Source: Deltaproteobacteria bacterium (lineage in GTDB: Bacteria; Myxococcota_A; UBA796). From it: a stretch of 17,511 bases of DNA. Of the stretch, positions 15,249 through 17,511 are shown piece by piece (position 1 is the stretch's first letter; each line of letters opens with the position of its first letter). The position numbers were made by a program, and so were the translations under genes. The DNA lies in contig PALY01000109.1 of assembly GCA_002707085.1 (NCBI GenBank), positions 1-17,511 on the forward strand, written 5' to 3'. Under the pieces are notes generated by a model. The model made no database searches. It saw nothing but the letters and a program-made list of their open reading frames with translations, and was not told the origin of the DNA.

Positions 15249-15281
15249 CGAATCATTCGTCTGGCCACAGTATGGAATGCG

Positions 15282-15914
15282 ATGTCTCATTCAAACCCCT
15301 TGTTCCGGCGCATATCAGACCTGATGTATCAATTGGGGCCTGCCCGCTATTACCAGCCAGCCTACGCACAAATTGCACAAGCCATTGGGCTCGATGATGG
15401 TGTGTTCTTGGATGTCGGCTGTGGTCCAGGGTGGCTGTGTGTACATGTAGGCGGGGGCAAGCCACATGTGGATGCCATTGGGCTCGACACAAGCGAACAG
15501 ATGGTCACCTATGCCCGACGAAATAAAGGTCCACGGCTCAACGTAACGATTCGTAAGATGGATGCGATGGACATCAAGTTTCCCGAAGGTACCTTTGACG
15601 TCGCCGCCGCCGTTCAATCGGCCCACCATTGGGAAGATACGACTCGAGTATTGAGCGAAGTCCACCGTGTTCTCAAACCAGGGGGTAGATTTCTGATTTA
15701 TGAAGCCGAAAGCGGACGTTCGGATGTGCCAACGGGTTGGGTGGAAAGAAAGCGGGGATGGCCACCCGATAGTGTTGTCATCAATGGGTGGAAACGCTTT
15801 GGTATGGACGATGCGGAATGGGCAGAATTGGAAGTCAAGGTTCGCGGTGTGGGCTTTTCCAATGTGGTGCGGGATGTACATGGATTTTATCGCCGAATGA
15901 CACTGACCAAATGA
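15282..15914 (+). CDS. Class I SAM-dependent methyltransferase
   Basis: A 210-residue cytosolic enzyme of the Methyltransf_11 type. Motif I is FLDVGCGPG (42-50). The acidic residue for the SAM ribose is Asp69 in IGLDTSEQM. Motif IV region reads FDVAAAVQSAHHWED (105-119), and EVHRVLKPGGRFLIYE (126-141) follows. It is close in style to UbiE/menaquinone-like and small-molecule methyltransferases; the substrate is unknown. ATG 15282 is chosen because the N-terminus fits the family; upstream ribosome-binding signal is weak. It is 33 bp after the zinc-ribbon gene, and its TGA overlaps the ATG of the next gene (ATGA). Confidence 0.9.
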   Translation: MSHSNPLFRRISDLMYQLGPARYYQPAYAQIAQAIGLDDGVFLDVGCGPGWLCVHVGGGKPHVDAIGLDTSEQMVTYARRNKGPRLNVTIRKMDAMDIKFPEGTFDVAAAVQSAHHWEDTTRVLSEVHRVLKPGGRFLIYEAESGRSDVPTGWVERKRGWPPDSVVINGWKRFGMDDAEWAELEVKVRGVGFSNVVRDVHGFYRRMTLTK

Positions 15915-16741
15915 ATCTGGTTTTCCTTGCGCTTGTGGGTTGTGGTGATGTCACACCTGGCGAAATGGTGCTGGGAGATGAGGTTTCTGCCGAAATTTTG
16001 AAGGGATCCACTGGGTTTGGGCGTTCACTCGCGCTGTTTGGGGAGCATGTCTTGGTCACAGAGCCTCTTCAATTTGGCGAATGGAAGGCAGAAGCGTTGA
16101 CTCCATTGGAGATGGGTGAGGCCAGGGTTGTTGGTCACAATGGAGATTTTTTTTGGGCATGGATGTCAGATGGTGATGTCGTCACCGTTCCTGACGGCGA
16201 GGTCATTGCGACGGCCAAATCTGCATCCGGTATTGATGTCTGTCCAGATGGAGAGATTGTGTCGGTTTATGGACCCGGTGAATCGATTGACTGCGCAGTG
16301 GCGGGAGTTTTGTGGAGTCGCTGCGAAGGATCAGCATGTTCCATCTTGGTCGACGACGGGCCGGTCCTGGACACGGTGAGTCCGGGAGGTGATTTGTCGT
16401 GGAATGGAGATGTAGCGTGTTGGGGAGATCCCAGTTTGTCTAAGGAACAAGCTGCAGGCAGGGTGGCCTGCAGTGATGGAACTGAAGTCATTGGAATGAA
16501 GGGTGACCACCTGGGATTGACCATTGCCGGTGGTATCGGCGCTGGGCGTTACAATCGCCACATCGTGCCACCCCGTTTGCGCATGGTCTCCATACAGGGG
16601 GGCGCAACATGGCTGATTGACCAAGCGGCTGAAAACAGTCGGGTGAGTATCGACTCAGACCAGGGAACCGTGGCGGTTGGTGTGGCGAAGTTTCGACAAG
16701 GCGCTTCAGGCGGTCGCGTATTTATCGTGAAGGAGCAATGA
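15911..16741 (+). CDS. Lipoprotein, possibly beta-propeller
   Basis: A 276-residue lipoprotein. ATG 15911 is chosen because it begins MNLVFLALVGCGDV, a short lipoprotein signal with Cys11, and overlaps the methyltransferase stop as ATGA; upstream codons in frame give an unlikely Cys/Gly-rich sequence. The mature part holds short repeated beta-type stretches. TGFGRSLALFGEHVLVTE near the N-terminus and GTVAVGVAKFRQGASGGRVF at the C-terminus resemble FG-GAP-type repeat units. A Cys-rich middle (WSRCEGSAC, DVACWGD, GRVACSDG) may form disulphides. A propeller fold is inference. Translation is coupled on both sides by ATGA overlaps. Confidence 0.78.
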   Translation: MNLVFLALVGCGDVTPGEMVLGDEVSAEILKGSTGFGRSLALFGEHVLVTEPLQFGEWKAEALTPLEMGEARVVGHNGDFFWAWMSDGDVVTVPDGEVIATAKSASGIDVCPDGEIVSVYGPGESIDCAVAGVLWSRCEGSACSILVDDGPVLDTVSPGGDLSWNGDVACWGDPSLSKEQAAGRVACSDGTEVIGMKGDHLGLTIAGGIGAGRYNRHIVPPRLRMVSIQGGATWLIDQAAENSRVSIDSDQGTVAVGVAKFRQGASGGRVFIVKEQ

Positions 16742-17460
16742 AGATGGAAGAGAAAAAGATCGCGCTAAAACATGCTGGTCTGGCATTTTTCCTTTCCATC
16801 GTGGCATCGACCGTCGCCATCGCTGGAATGGTGGTCGTTTTGTTGGTGATGGACAAAGCAACGTATGAGCCTCTGTTGGAGGACATGGATGTATTTTTCT
16901 TGGAACCAATGGGCCTACTCACGGCCATCATCAGCAGTGCCGTTGGAGGGCTTGCCGCCCTCGTGTATATCTGGTCGAAAATAGGATGGAGCGGGCTACG
17001 TTTCACGGCTTTATCCAAGCATGAAATTGGACTGACACTTGTGTGGATGCTGCCGATTCTTGGATTTGGTCAACTTGTTTCCTGGGTGATGGAGATGTGG
17101 TCGATACCACCAGAACCACAGGTGATGATGCAGGCCTTTGTGAACTCTTCAGGGACGCCCATTGGGATCGCTGCATTTCTATTTATTGTGCTGGGTGCGC
17201 CCTTTTTCGAAGAGGTGTTGTTTCGGGGTTTCATACAGCCCGCTTTGGTACAGCGGTGGGGTATGTGGCCAGGAATTGTAATGGCGTCCATCGTTTTCGG
17301 AGGGATGCACGGGACAGATGCCTGGGCAGTGCTTCCAACCTTTGTGATTGGTATTGGCGTAGGTTGGCTTCGGGAGCGGACCGGTGGCTTGACCGCGCCC
17401 ATTCTTCTTCACTGTGTGAACAACCTTGTGGCTGTCATCGTAATGATGTTGTTCTATTGA
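16738..17460 (+). CDS. CPBP family intramembrane metalloprotease (Abi/Rce1-like)
   Basis: A 240-residue polytopic membrane protein with about six to seven hydrophobic segments. The three family motifs are present: EEVLFR (Glu158, Glu159, Arg163), FGGMH (Phe187, His191) and HCVNN (His225, Asn229). These provide the glutamate and histidine active-site residues of CPBP (CAAX protease and bacteriocin-processing) enzymes, which cleave substrates within or near the membrane. It starts with MKMEEKKIALKH; AAGGAG precedes the ATG by 2 nt and the ATG overlaps the previous stop as ATGA, so translation is coupled. It is the last gene of the rightward operon in this window. Substrate unknown; bacterial members process peptides, act in immunity to peptides, or have housekeeping roles. 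Confidence 0.9.
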   Translation: MKMEEKKIALKHAGLAFFLSIVASTVAIAGMVVVLLVMDKATYEPLLEDMDVFFLEPMGLLTAIISSAVGGLAALVYIWSKIGWSGLRFTALSKHEIGLTLVWMLPILGFGQLVSWVMEMWSIPPEPQVMMQAFVNSSGTPIGIAAFLFIVLGAPFFEEVLFRGFIQPALVQRWGMWPGIVMASIVFGGMHGTDAWAVLPTFVIGIGVGWLRERTGGLTAPILLHCVNNLVAVIVMMLFY

Positions 17461-17461
17461 G

Positions 17462-17474
17462 CCTGAGGGTCAGG
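17462..17474 (+). terminator. Short hairpin after the operon, weak terminator candidate
   Basis: CCTGA-GGG-TCAGG has perfect 5-bp arms 2 bp after the CPBP stop. No T-tract follows, so intrinsic termination is doubtful. The remaining 37 bp to the window end show no gene. Confidence 0.3.
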
Positions 17475-17511
17475 TCTACATCAATCCGTAGAAGTTCGGG
17501 GAATCCACGAC

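Overview
The window looks like a Gram-negative chromosome of myxobacterial or related former-deltaproteobacterial type. The reasons are the very high density of outer-membrane-type lipoproteins (seven of 18 genes carry an N-terminal lipobox), a MopE-like DCDD/WYDGID repeat protein, a DUF1566-type lipoprotein, an FG-GAP propeller lipoprotein and a Thr-Asp/Ala-Asp linker lipoprotein. GC is moderate (low to mid fifties by eye), lower than in classical Myxococcus. No phage, insertion sequence, CRISPR, tRNA or rRNA signal was seen. Taxonomy is inference.

Layout. (1) Positions 1-324, minus strand: the first 26 codons of a lipoprotein gene cut by the window edge, preceded by a well-formed cobalamin riboswitch (about 113-226), an RBS-sequestering hairpin (84-105) and a candidate promoter. 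(2) 325-3054, minus strand: two lipoprotein genes, one with five MopE-like acidic repeats and one with a DUF1566-like domain. (3) 3143-9851, plus strand: an SCP2-type thiolase, then four closely packed envelope genes: a caspase-fold protein whose catalytic Cys is Ser, a polytopic membrane protein, a sulfatase-fold lipoprotein with no catalytic residues, and a seven-repeat FG-GAP beta-propeller lipoprotein. (4) 9841-11333, minus strand: a family 2 glycosyltransferase (dolichyl/polyprenyl-phosphate glycosyltransferase type) translationally coupled to a Thr-Asp-rich lipoprotein whose 3' end overlaps the propeller gene. (5) 11334-11485: a divergent regulatory region with two palindromes and a good sigma70-like promoter. 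(6) 11486-17460, plus strand: a compact, probably single operon: small unknown protein, two tandem aspartoacylase/succinylglutamate-desuccinylase (M14-like) paralogues, pyroglutamyl-peptidase, a coiled-coil/zinc-ribbon protein, a SAM methyltransferase, a lipoprotein and a CPBP-type intramembrane protease.

The most unusual theme is enzyme folds with missing active sites: the caspase-like protein (Cys to Ser), the sulfatase-like protein (formylglycine and metal ligands gone), and the two M14-like paralogues. In that pair one copy lacks all three zinc ligands but keeps the candidate catalytic Glu, while the other keeps the zinc ligands but has Val at the Glu position. The M14-like pair lies next to pyroglutamyl-peptidase, so operon (6) may act on N-terminally blocked amino acids or peptides; this is inference. 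All domain calls were made by reading motifs, without database searches.
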